A stretch of DNA of 64,000 bases from Terriglobus albidus. Lineage in GTDB: Bacteria; Acidobacteriota; Terriglobia; Terriglobales; Acidobacteriaceae. This document shows, piece after piece, positions 15,390-23,475 of the stretch. The translations under genes and the position numbers were made by a program. The DNA is taken from positions 434,001 to 498,000 of the forward strand of contig NZ_JAGTAS010000057.1 in assembly GCF_025685425.1 (NCBI RefSeq), read 5' to 3'. Within the stretch, counting starts at the first letter, position 1; each line of letters starts with the position of its first letter. The notes beneath the pieces are model-generated. The model had not been told where the DNA came from. It did not search any database and saw only the letters and a program-made list of their open reading frames with translations.

Positions 15390-16295
15390 ATGAGCCAGAC
15401 CACACTCTCCATCACAGGAAAAACCATCCCCGCATGGCGTGACCGGCTGCAGTCGCAGTTACTGACCGCAGCCTGTGCCTGCTCCCTGCTGCTGACCTGC
15501 TATTCCATCTTTGTCTTCAGTCTTGGACGAGCAGGATTCGCCTTCGTTGCAGGCCCACTTTCGATTGCCGTTGCCTTCGCGATGGTAGTCTTCGCTCTAC
15601 GGTCGGCGACGCTGGGCGGCTGCCTTATGGGAGCGCTGATCTGCTTCGATCTCATCGGCTGGACCCGTGACTACAACAGCAATCTGCTGCACTCGGCTCT
15701 GACTCCATTACTGGCGCTGTTCCTTCTGACCTGGGCGGCGACGCGGGTCAGGCGCACCGAGAAAGAGCGGGCCGGCCTGGCGGAACCGAAACATGGGAGA
15801 ACCGCCTCGCAGGTCGCCGCCAATCTGGCGACCGCGGCTCTGATTGTCACCTGGCTTGGCGCATGGCTGCTTGGCAAATTTCTCAAGCTTCCCTACCCCT
15901 TCAGCTACTTCGCATCGCTGGCCGCGTGTGTGGCAGCGTTGGCGGAAGCGACGGCTGACACCATCTCTTCCGAGATCGGACAGGTCTTCGGGGGAGAGCC
16001 GTGGCTTGGATTTCGCCGCGTCCCGCCGGGAACAGACGGCGCCATCTCGATGGTCGGCACCCTCGCGGGTGTCGCCGGAGCGGCAATTGTGACCGGGATC
16101 GGCTGGTGGGCTCTCCTGCTGACTCCGAAGGTGGCGGCGGTTGCCTTCCTGGCTGCAGTGCTTGGCCTCTTCTTCGATACGCTGCTTGGGGCAACCGTGG
16201 AACGGGCGGGCTGGCTGGGGAATGATTTGGTGAATTTTTTGTCGACGTTGATCGCGGCGATTGCAGCTGCAGTAGGGATTGGATTGCTGCGGTAA
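15390..16295 (+). CDS. DUF92 family membrane protein
   Basis: A 301-residue polytopic membrane protein with about seven hydrophobic segments. The C-terminal two thirds match DUF92 (TIGR00297): SLAACVAALAEATADTISSE, RRVPPGTDGAISMVGTLAG and GWLGNDLVNFLSTLIAA are family hallmarks. Plant relatives include the phytyl-phosphate kinase VTE6, so an isoprenoid-phosphate kinase role is possible but unproven in bacteria. It is divergent from the beta-propeller gene and is followed by short hairpins. Confidence 0.85.
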   Translation: MSQTTLSITGKTIPAWRDRLQSQLLTAACACSLLLTCYSIFVFSLGRAGFAFVAGPLSIAVAFAMVVFALRSATLGGCLMGALICFDLIGWTRDYNSNLLHSALTPLLALFLLTWAATRVRRTEKERAGLAEPKHGRTASQVAANLATAALIVTWLGAWLLGKFLKLPYPFSYFASLAACVAALAEATADTISSEIGQVFGGEPWLGFRRVPPGTDGAISMVGTLAGVAGAAIVTGIGWWALLLTPKVAAVAFLAAVLGLFFDTLLGATVERAGWLGNDLVNFLSTLIAAIAAAVGIGLLR

Positions 16296-16300
16296 AACGG

Positions 16301-16350
16301 TTCGAGCTTCGCTCGAATTACCCCATGTCCCCGAGGGACATTGGGCACCC
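16301..16350. repeat. REP-like hairpins with GGGCACCCG end
   Basis: Two small hairpins occur in a row: TTCGAGC-TTC-GCTCGAA (16301-16317) and TGTCCC-CGA-GGGACA (16326-16340). They are followed by TTGGGCACCCGG. Similar ends recur near 29.7, 35.2 and 38.9 kb, so this is probably a member of a dispersed REP family. Confidence 0.55.
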
Positions 16351-16363
16351 GGAGTCCGTATCC

Positions 16364-17008
16364 TTAAAGGTCCTCTGCGCCGATCCACCAGCGATGCACG
16401 AAGCTGGCGGGAATGTGAAGCCGGACAGCGGTATAGCTGACGATCTCATGCACAATGCGCATCCGGTAGTCCCAGGGGCTGATGCGTCCGTAGATTGACC
16501 GAGGCGAGGTCCACACATTTAAGCCAGCCTGACGGCATAGCTCGCGGATACGAAAGAGGTGCGATCCGTCACTGACCACCACCACATGCCGCCAGTTTTG
16601 CGTGCGTGCCAACTCCGCCAGCACCTCCACCTGTTGTTCTGTATCGATGGAGCGCGTCTCCGGAATGATCTGTTCGTAGGGAACGCCCTGGGCAAGCAGG
16701 TAATCCCGGCCGACACCGCCCTCAGTCCGGCCGGAGTCCTTCTCCGTACCTCCGCCGAGTGTCACGATGATGGGGGCAATCTGTCTACGATAGAGCGCCA
16801 CAGCCTTATCCAACCGGGCATGCAATACAGGAGAGGGCCGGCCCCCATACTCGGCCGCGCCAAATACCGCAATCGCATCAGCCGGTTGTGCCTGGTCCTC
16901 CTGCGCGACCTGCACAATCTGGCGATACACCCAGGCGCACCACGAGAGCGCCGCTAATAGAACCAGGAGCAGCAACCATCGCCAGAAGTGCCGTTTTCGC
17001 TCAGGCAT
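16364..17008 (-). CDS. SanA/YdcF-like DUF218 protein
   Basis: A 214-residue protein with one N-terminal membrane anchor (WLLLLVLLAALSWCAWVY) and a DUF218 domain. ADAIAVFGAAEYGGRPSPVL, IVTLGGGTEKDSGRTEG and RSIDTEQQVEVLAEL are conserved family stretches, and the domain closes with VVVVSDGSHLFR. Relatives SanA, ElyC and YdcF affect envelope barrier function and peptidoglycan or lipid-carrier metabolism. It lies upstream of the DUF92 convergence point and downstream of tsaC on the same strand. Confidence 0.82.
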   Translation of the reverse strand: MPERKRHFWRWLLLLVLLAALSWCAWVYRQIVQVAQEDQAQPADAIAVFGAAEYGGRPSPVLHARLDKAVALYRRQIAPIIVTLGGGTEKDSGRTEGGVGRDYLLAQGVPYEQIIPETRSIDTEQQVEVLAELARTQNWRHVVVVSDGSHLFRIRELCRQAGLNVWTSPRSIYGRISPWDYRMRIVHEIVSYTAVRLHIPASFVHRWWIGAEDL

Positions 17009-17045
17009 GTGCTTCCATCATACGAAGCATGGCAAGTATCGACGA

Positions 17046-17714
17046 TCAGGCCCGTTGCAGTGCAAGCGCGATCTCGTGCGTAGGAACCGCGCCTTCGCGC
17101 AGAATCATCCAGGATGAACCGCCGCCGCTGAGGTCGACAATGGTCGTCGGCAGCGTGCGGGCCGTGGGCCCACCATCGACAATCAGCGGAATCTGATCGC
17201 CGATCTGCTCCCGGACACAGTTGGCGTGCGTGCACTCAGGCAGTCCTGACATATTCGCCGCGGTTGCTGTAATCGGAAGGCCGAGTTTGGCGACAACGGC
17301 GCGCGGAATCGCTGCCTCCGGAACGCGCAGAGCAACGTTGCCGGTATGGGCGGTTACACGCAAAGGCAATTTACCGCCGGCTTTCACGATGATGGTCAAA
17401 GGACCGGGCCAGAACTTCTCCGTCAAACGATCGAAGGCGGTATCGAGATCACGCGCCAGTTCATACGACTGGGAAACCTCAGAGAGAAGCAGGCTCAGCG
17501 GTTTGTATTTTGCGCGTTTTTTAATCTCATAGATACGCTCGACGGCGCGAAGGTTAACGGGATCCACGGCAAGCCCGTAAAAGGTATCGGTCGGTATACC
17601 GACCACATCACCCTGATTCAGGCGTTCGGCGACATACGCCACAACCTCCGGTTCCGGCTCATCCGGATGCATACGAACAACGTCAGCGCTCAATACGGTC
17701 CCTCTGAAACTCAT
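17046..17714 (-). CDS. tsaC: L-threonylcarbamoyladenylate synthase (YrdC/Sua5 domain)
   Basis: A 222-residue YrdC-domain enzyme: GDVVGIPTDTFYGLAVDPVN, IYEIKKRAKYKPLSLLLSE, WPGPLTIIVKA and GNVALRVPE are the family's ATP/threonine-binding stretches. It makes threonylcarbamoyl-AMP from threonine, bicarbonate and ATP for the t6A37 modification of ANN-decoding tRNAs. It lacks the extra C-terminal Sua5 domain. The gene precedes the SanA-like gene with a 37-bp gap. Confidence 0.9.
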   Translation of the reverse strand: MSFRGTVLSADVVRMHPDEPEPEVVAYVAERLNQGDVVGIPTDTFYGLAVDPVNLRAVERIYEIKKRAKYKPLSLLLSEVSQSYELARDLDTAFDRLTEKFWPGPLTIIVKAGGKLPLRVTAHTGNVALRVPEAAIPRAVVAKLGLPITATAANMSGLPECTHANCVREQIGDQIPLIVDGGPTARTLPTTIVDLSGGGSSWMILREGAVPTHEIALALQRA

Positions 17715-18049
17715 TCAGAGTACAACAAGCACTGTTTTTCGGTTGCCTGTGAGACGTCAAAACGCATCGCCCAGACGCTGCCACAGAGCAAACTCTTCGC
17801 TCTGTCGCTGTTACCTCCGTAACCGATATTGCTTTCTACAGATCTGTTCTTTTCAAATAACTGCAACTATCTCCGCCCGATTGTGTCTGGTTCTGTCAGG
17901 TTGGCTCCCCCCGTTCCGATGTGTTCCAAACACATTGGTTCAAGGTCAACCGGAAAGGACCGGTATACGGTCTGGACGGTCATCTCCCGGCTCGTCGTCC
18001 GGCCTTCCCTGATTCGCATTTCGATCTCAGTGTTGGAGGAACTAAAAAA
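17715..18049. other. Intergenic leader, nothing recognised
   Basis: About 335 bases lie between the tsaC start and the Gly/Ala-rich protein. The region is presumably a divergent promoter plus a long 5' leader. Apart from the Shine-Dalgarno GGAGGA at 18036-18041, I saw no gene, hairpin or repeat that I can name. Confidence 0.4.
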
Positions 18050-18673
18050 ATGAACAAGTCATATCGGACGCATACTCTTGCTCTCTCCCTCATGTTTCTC
18101 TTCAGTGTTGCCGCTTTTGCGCAGCGCGGTCACCCCATTGGCGGTGGCGTAGGTCTCGGCGGCGGTGCGGGTGCTGGTGTCGGCTCAGGCGGTGCGCTTG
18201 GCGCCGGTGGGCTTGGCGCCGGTACAGGCGCAGGGGTCGGCGCCAACGCTGGTACCGGCCACACCAATGTTGGTGTGAACGGAGCAGCTTCCGCGAACGT
18301 CAACGCATCCCGGCAATCGCCCGATACGGTTCTGACCAACACGCATCTCAACTCGTCGCTCACCTCTGCCCTTGGCCACAGCGGTGTCTCGATCCCGGGC
18401 GGCAATCTTCAGACCGCCTGCTCAGGCTTCAAGAATCTCGGAAACTGCGTTGCGGCAATGCACGTTGCACAGAACCTCAACATCCCCTTTGCCAGCCTGC
18501 AGTCGCAGATGACCGGCTCGAACGCCGTCAGCCTCGGCAAGGCCATCCAGAACACCGCAGCGGCCGGCACGGATGCAAAGGCGGAAGCGAAGAAGGCCAC
18601 CAAGCAAGCCAACGCTGACATTCATGCCAGCGAGTCTGCGTCTTCGACTACCACGGCCGACTCCCACATGTAA
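18050..18673 (+). CDS. Secreted Gly/Ala-rich protein of unknown function
   Basis: A 207-residue protein starting at 18050, chosen because GGAGGA lies eight bases upstream and a good signal peptide follows (LALSLMFLFSVAAFA-QR). Residues 24-75 are an almost pure Gly/Ala low-complexity tract. The C-terminal half has a more ordered Ser/Thr/Asn/Ala composition with two cysteines (CSGFKNLGNC) that may form a disulfide. No family is recognised. A strong hairpin follows, so it is probably transcribed alone. Confidence 0.7.
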   Translation: MNKSYRTHTLALSLMFLFSVAAFAQRGHPIGGGVGLGGGAGAGVGSGGALGAGGLGAGTGAGVGANAGTGHTNVGVNGAASANVNASRQSPDTVLTNTHLNSSLTSALGHSGVSIPGGNLQTACSGFKNLGNCVAAMHVAQNLNIPFASLQSQMTGSNAVSLGKAIQNTAAAGTDAKAEAKKATKQANADIHASESASSTTTADSHM

Positions 18674-18689
18674 GTCGCTTCTTCTCCGA

Positions 18690-18731
18690 AAATACGAAGG
18701 AGACTCCCGCATGGGAGTCTCTTTCGTATTT
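18690..18731 (+). terminator. Rho-independent terminator
   Basis: The core is GAGACTCCC-GCAT-GGGAGTCTC, extended outward by AAATACGAA and TTCGTATTT. It sits about 20 bases after the Gly/Ala-rich gene and can also serve the convergent efflux gene. Confidence 0.8.
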
Positions 18732-18748
18732 AAGAACTTCACCCGGCC

Positions 18749-20374
18749 TCAATGCCCGGCCGGCGCCTTGCCTCCCACCTTGAAGTGTTTTGCCAGAAGC
18801 ACCAAAGGAGCGGCGATAAGGGTGATCCAACCCATCAGACGAAAGCAGTCCATAAAGCCGAGCATGCGGGTATGCGCCTCAAACTGTGCATAGAGCTGGG
18901 CGTATGCTCCGCGCGTGGCATCTGCGACGCTGTAGCCGTGGACCTGAAGATAGTTTGAAACCTGCCGCACATTCTGCTGCAGCGCATCGCTGGATGAAGA
19001 AAAATATGCTGACAAGCGATCCTCATGGAAGTTCTGCCGCCGCTCGCTCATCGTGGTGACAAAGGAGACGCCGAAGCTTCCACCCCAGTTGCGGAAGAGA
19101 TTCGTCAAGCTCGACGCTTTGTTGTTCTGATCAGGCCTGAGCTGTGAGTACGCCAGCACCGTGAGCGGGACGAAGAGAAAGGCATACCCCAGTCCCTGAT
19201 AGGCGCGGGCAAAGGCGTAATGAAAGTAGTCAGACTGCAGTGTCAGACGGCTGTAATAGAACATCGAAGCCGCGACGACAGTCAGGCTGGCGCCGATCAT
19301 CATGCGCGGGTGCACCAATCCGCGCTGCACCAATTGGGCAGCGACGGGAGCGAGAAACGTGATCACAAGCGCTCCCGGACCAAGCACCAGACCGGCGTCG
19401 AGCGCACGATATCCGTACAGGCTTTGCAGGATCTGCGGAATCATCGTTGTTGTTGCGAAGAGGCCTACACCGAAGATGAAGTAAAAGGCGCAGGCAATCG
19501 CGAAGTTCCGGTTTGCGAGCATATGGAACTCAACGATGGGATCTGAGGTGCGCAACTCCCACCAGATCGCAGTGCCCCAGCAAACTACTGCAATGGCAAA
19601 CAGCCAGGTGATCGTTCTGCTGCCAAACCAGTCGTCGATCTGGCCACGATCGAGTACCAGCTCAAGCGCAGCCGAGCCGATACCGATCAGCGCAATACCG
19701 ACGCCATCTACCTTGCCGCCGCCCTGCGCCTTTAGCTTGCGGCGGTCTTCCTCAAAGGCTGGAGGATCGTGCACAAAACGCTCCGTCAGAAACAGACTCA
19801 GCGCTCCAATGGGGATGTTGATGAAGAAAACCCAACGCCAGTTGAAGTTATCGGTGATCCATCCGCCAAGGACGGGACCGATTGCCGGCGCCGTGACGAT
19901 GGCAACGGTATAAAGCGCAAAGGCGCTGGCCCGCTTCGCCGGCGGGAACGTGTCGACCAGAATCGCCTGCTCCACCGGGGCAAGGCCACCGCCTGCAATT
20001 CCCTGCAGCACACGCGCGATCAGGATCACATTCAGGCTTGGTGCGATACCGCAGAAGAAGCTGGTCACCGTGAAGAGCGCCACACAGAGCATGTAGTAGG
20101 TCTTGCGGCCGAAGACACGGCTCAGCCAGGCTGACATCGGCAGAACGACAGCATTGGCAACCAGGTAGGTCGTCAGAATCCAGGTCACCTCGTCAAAGCT
20201 GCGGCCCAGTCCTCCGGCGATGTGCGGCAGAGCCACATTGGCAATGGAAGTATCCAGAAGTTCCATGAAGGTCGCAATGGTTACAGTCAGCGCCACCACC
20301 CATGGATTCACCTGCCTTCGGTTCTCTGTCACGCCTGCATCCCCCCTATGCGACCGATCGGTCTCTTTTGGCAT
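18749..20374 (-). CDS. DHA2-family drug efflux transporter (EmrB/QacA-like)
   Basis: 541 residues from the ATG at 20374; the frame is open for 107 more codons that lie antisense to the tetR gene and are not used. It is a 14-helix MFS transporter of the DHA2 type: MELLDTSIANVALPHIAGGL is the signature of helix 1, WLSRVFGRKTYYM is motif A, and RVLQGIAGGGLAPVEQAIL and GPVLGGWITDNFNWRWVFFI form motif C and the following loop. It exports drugs by proton antiport. The divergent TetR gene and twin operators indicate substrate-induced expression. No EmrA adaptor is encoded nearby. Confidence 0.9.
   Translation of the reverse strand: MPKETDRSHRGDAGVTENRRQVNPWVVALTVTIATFMELLDTSIANVALPHIAGGLGRSFDEVTWILTTYLVANAVVLPMSAWLSRVFGRKTYYMLCVALFTVTSFFCGIAPSLNVILIARVLQGIAGGGLAPVEQAILVDTFPPAKRASAFALYTVAIVTAPAIGPVLGGWITDNFNWRWVFFINIPIGALSLFLTERFVHDPPAFEEDRRKLKAQGGGKVDGVGIALIGIGSAALELVLDRGQIDDWFGSRTITWLFAIAVVCWGTAIWWELRTSDPIVEFHMLANRNFAIACAFYFIFGVGLFATTTMIPQILQSLYGYRALDAGLVLGPGALVITFLAPVAAQLVQRGLVHPRMMIGASLTVVAASMFYYSRLTLQSDYFHYAFARAYQGLGYAFLFVPLTVLAYSQLRPDQNNKASSLTNLFRNWGGSFGVSFVTTMSERRQNFHEDRLSAYFSSSSDALQQNVRQVSNYLQVHGYSVADATRGAYAQLYAQFEAHTRMLGFMDCFRLMGWITLIAAPLVLLAKHFKVGGKAPAGH
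20350..20365. promoter_or_regulatory. TetR-type operator, copy 1
   Basis: GCGACCGATCGGTCTC is a 16-base near-perfect palindrome with the same core as the site at 20385. It lies just upstream of the efflux gene start on the minus strand. Confidence 0.7.
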
Positions 20375-20384
20375 CCAAAAATAT

Positions 20385-20400
20385 GAGACCGAACGGTCTC
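20385..20400. promoter_or_regulatory. TetR-type operator, copy 2
   Basis: GAGACCGAACGGTCTC is a palindrome with perfect 7-bp arms around a central AA. It lies 40 bp upstream of the tetR start and matches the sister site 35 bp away, as expected for a regulator controlling both divergent genes. Confidence 0.75.
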
Positions 20401-20440
20401 GCGTAGAGATAAGATGGAGCCGCGCAGGAGAACGATTCAA

Positions 20441-21049
20441 ATGAAAAAAGGCCAGCAGACGCGCGAACGCATCATTGCCCAGGCAGCCCCCGTGTTCAAT
20501 GCATATGGCTACGAGGGAGCCACCATGTCGCAGCTGATGGAGGCCACCGGCCTGGAAAAGGGCGGCATCTATCGCCACTTCAGCAGCAAGGAGGAGCTTG
20601 CGATGGAATCGTTCAAGTTCGCCTGGAATGCCGTGCTGAAGGCCCGTCTGCGAGGACTGGATGAAGTTCCGACCGCCCTCGGCAAACTGCGGCACATCAT
20701 CGATAACTTCATTGAAGTCCGGGCGCCGGTTTCAGGAGGCTGCCCTTTGCTGAATACCGCCACAGATTGTGACGACGGCAACCCGGCGTTGCGTGAGCTG
20801 GCAAAAAAGACGCTGCAAAGCTGGCAGCAGCGCCTGATGGGAATTGTGGAAGATGGCATACGCAGCGCGGAGATCGCGAGTACTACTTCCCCGAAGATCA
20901 CGGCGAACATCCTCATCTCTACCCTGGAGGGAGGCGTGATGATTACCAGGCTGGAACGCTCTCTCGATGCTCTTCATGACGCCCGTACCGCGTTGTATGC
21001 CCACCTGGAGACTATCGCAGCAAAACCCGGCAGGCATTCAAAAAGCTGA
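20441..21049 (+). CDS. TetR/AcrR-family transcriptional repressor
   Basis: 202 residues from the ATG at 20441 (AGGAG ten bases upstream; an earlier in-frame codon at 20414 is less likely). The N-terminal helix-turn-helix is FNAYGYEGATMSQLMEATGL followed by KGGIYRHFSSKEELAMES, the canonical TetR signature. The ligand-binding C-terminal half contains GGCPLLNTATDCDD, typical of the branch that regulates MFS pumps. It diverges from the efflux gene with two palindromic sites between them, so it very likely represses both. Confidence 0.92.
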   Translation: MKKGQQTRERIIAQAAPVFNAYGYEGATMSQLMEATGLEKGGIYRHFSSKEELAMESFKFAWNAVLKARLRGLDEVPTALGKLRHIIDNFIEVRAPVSGGCPLLNTATDCDDGNPALRELAKKTLQSWQQRLMGIVEDGIRSAEIASTTSPKITANILISTLEGGVMITRLERSLDALHDARTALYAHLETIAAKPGRHSKS

Positions 21050-21106
21050 TCCCGCGATGGCGGAGGAAGACTTCTCTGCCTTCCTCTGCCACCGATAACA
21101 AGCGAT

Positions 21107-22471
21107 TCAGTTGGCCGGCTGAAGCTCCACGTCGACGGCGAATGCATCCTCATCTTCGGCCACGTAGCTTTCCTGTGGCTGCATTCCTACCAGGCCTACG
21201 ATGACGAGAGCCAGAATCTGCGGCTCGATGGGCTGACGATAATCCATCGAAGCATGCGTCAGGTAATACGGGATAGGAAACAGCACGATGAGCGCGAGGT
21301 ACGGCATGACCGAACGCCAGTCCTGTCGCAGCCAGCGGCGGATACCGCGCACCATCAGCAGCGTGAGACCAGTGCAAAAGAACCAGTTCGGGATATCGAA
21401 GGGTTCGCGCTTCAGATAAGCACGATCGAAGCTCCAGAAGCTGGTCCAGTAACGCAGAGCTCTGCGTACAGTGACAGCCGCGAAATAGCGAGGATGTTGA
21501 CGGACGAAATGTACCGAGAGATCGTGCTTTTCCGCCAGATATGCCGTCTCTCCCATCTCGATCCACTTCTTCATCTCATAGGCATCACTTGCCGGATGCG
21601 CTGCAGGAGGATTGGTAACCGAGGTGTCTCCATGGTTGCCAGCATAGAACTCGAGCCAGAAACCATCGCGCAAGGGCACGGCCGTATGCAGGACACGCTG
21701 ATTGCGGATCGACCAGGGCAGGACAACGACGATCGTGGCCAGCACCGTAACTGCCATACGACGGATCCATGGTCCGCCCTCGCGGCGTACACGCCAGCCG
21801 GCAAACAGGAGCAGAAACGGAAGCGAAGTCAAAACTGAAGGATTTGAAAGCAGCGTAATCCCGAAGAGCACACCGAAAGCAGCCCAGCCGATCGACCGGT
21901 GAGCACGATGCAGCACCTGTGCCGCCCAGAAGCAGCAGGCAAAAAGCAGCGAGGTTAAAGCGTAGTCCCAGACCTGGGACGCGGAGAAATAGATGGCGAA
22001 AGGATAGAGAGCCCAACCCCACGCAGCCCAGCGCGCCGCTCGCTGACCTGCGACATTACGAACACTGAAATAGACCGGAATGCAGGTCAGCGCGGAGAAA
22101 AGACTGTTGATTGCCAGCAATGCATGGGCAGCCTGCAGCGTATAGAGCCCGAACAGGCGAAAGACACCGGCCATCAGGTACGGATAGAGAGGTGGAACCA
22201 GGGCTGTGGGCCCGGTCAACGGAAGGAAGGGTGCGCTGAAGCCATGGCCGAAGAAGAGGCTGCGCGCAACCCATCCCATCTCGGCGCCAAAATCACCGTG
22301 ATCGGGCGTTGGTTTGGCAATATCGCCGGCGGTGAATACAGCAACGATCAGCCGAATCGCCAGAGCAAAGAAGACGATGGCGGGCAGGAGCCTGACCGGA
22401 GAATCGAAACTGTCCCGAAGGCGGGAGAACCACGTAGAACGCTTCGTATGCGTCGCGAGGACTGTCGTCAT
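21107..22471 (-). CDS. GT39/PMT-like membrane glycosyltransferase
   Basis: A 454-residue polytopic protein with about ten hydrophobic segments. The first periplasmic loop after helix 1 contains GDFGAEMGWVARSLFFGHGF, where an acidic residue is typical of ArnT/PMT-type (GT39/GT83) enzymes that use polyprenyl-phosphate sugars. Its acceptor and donor are unknown. A Shine-Dalgarno GAGGTGG precedes the ATG. The C-terminus carries a short acidic tail. It is probably transcribed alone. Confidence 0.75.
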   Translation of the reverse strand: MTTVLATHTKRSTWFSRLRDSFDSPVRLLPAIVFFALAIRLIVAVFTAGDIAKPTPDHGDFGAEMGWVARSLFFGHGFSAPFLPLTGPTALVPPLYPYLMAGVFRLFGLYTLQAAHALLAINSLFSALTCIPVYFSVRNVAGQRAARWAAWGWALYPFAIYFSASQVWDYALTSLLFACCFWAAQVLHRAHRSIGWAAFGVLFGITLLSNPSVLTSLPFLLLFAGWRVRREGGPWIRRMAVTVLATIVVVLPWSIRNQRVLHTAVPLRDGFWLEFYAGNHGDTSVTNPPAAHPASDAYEMKKWIEMGETAYLAEKHDLSVHFVRQHPRYFAAVTVRRALRYWTSFWSFDRAYLKREPFDIPNWFFCTGLTLLMVRGIRRWLRQDWRSVMPYLALIVLFPIPYYLTHASMDYRQPIEPQILALVIVGLVGMQPQESYVAEDEDAFAVDVELQPAN

Positions 22472-22695
22472 GCCACCTCACGGGAGGTACAGGACGCGGG
22501 GATATCGCCGTACCAGAGACGGCGAGTTTGTTTCCTTGCATGGAGCTCCTTCATGAGCTTCTTGGACGTGTTCTTTTTGTTTTTGAACTACAAACGCACT
22601 AAAAATCTCCCGTGTGAGGAGTGCAGTAGGTCGAATGTCACGTCTAAAGTTGCCCTAGTCTCTCATCCCCAAGGCTTTAAAATGTTTAAAATCTG

Positions 22696-23472
22696 ATGCC
22701 TGTCCTGATTACCAGCCGAACGAATTCCCATTTGAAACAGCTTCGAGCCGCCCTGGATGGACAAGTCCGGCTCTCAGGCGGATATATCGGTATAGAGGGC
22801 GAGCACCTGCTGGAGGAGGCTCTTCGCAGCGGCTTGGACATAAAGTCCATCTTCCTGCGAGAAGACCGAATCCTTCCTGCATCCTTTGTTCTGCCTCCGA
22901 CCTTGGAGGTCATCACCGTCGCAAAGGATGCTTTTGTTTCAGCAACAGAGACCCCGCAGGGGGTTGCCGCTTTGATTACTCCCCCCCGATACTCCCCCGA
23001 GGCGCTGTTGGGCGGCAAGCCGCTGATCGTCATTACCGAAGCTCTTCAGGATCCAGGCAACCTTGGCACTCTGATCCGCACGGCAGAGGCCTTCGGAGCC
23101 ACCGGCGTGGTGACACTTCCGGGAACCGTATCGCCCTGGAACCAGAAAGCGCTGCGTGCCTCCGCCGGGTCGGCGCTGCGGCTGCCGATAATTGCCGGGG
23201 ATACAGCAACCATCGACCTGCTGCGTCGTAACGGAGTCCGTATCCTCGCGGCTGTCCCCGCAGACGGTATACCGGCAACCAAAGCGGGCCTGGTAGAACC
23301 TTGCGCCATTCTTCTGGGCAATGAAGGCGCGGGGCTTTCGGCCGCAATGCTGGGTCTCGCCGATGAACGCATTACCATCCCGACGCCGGGGCCGACAGAA
23401 AGCCTGAACGCCGCCGTGGCAGGCAGCATCCTTCTCTATGAAGCAGCGCGGCAACGCGCGGGTGAGCAGTAG
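22696..23472 (+). CDS. SpoU/TrmH-family RNA 2'-O-methyltransferase
   Basis: A 258-residue protein. The N-terminal substrate-binding domain (ITSRTNSHLKQLRAALD, FIGIEGEHLLEEAL-like) is followed by the trefoil-knot SPOUT domain: ALQDPGNLGTLIRTAEAFGA is motif 1, LLGNEGAGLS motif 2, and PTPGPTESLNAAVAGSILLY motif 3. It methylates a ribose in rRNA or tRNA. The site cannot be told, but the form resembles RlmB and TsnR-like 23S enzymes. rarA starts 3 bp downstream, so the two form an operon. Confidence 0.88.
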   Translation: MPVLITSRTNSHLKQLRAALDGQVRLSGGYIGIEGEHLLEEALRSGLDIKSIFLREDRILPASFVLPPTLEVITVAKDAFVSATETPQGVAALITPPRYSPEALLGGKPLIVITEALQDPGNLGTLIRTAEAFGATGVVTLPGTVSPWNQKALRASAGSALRLPIIAGDTATIDLLRRNGVRILAAVPADGIPATKAGLVEPCAILLGNEGAGLSAAMLGLADERITIPTPGPTESLNAAVAGSILLYEAARQRAGEQ

Positions 23473-23475
23473 AGC

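Noticed and set aside
20375..20695. N-terminal extension of the efflux transporter
   Set aside because: It would run through both operators and the tetR helix-turn-helix region on the opposite strand. Transporter homology begins at the ATG at 20374.
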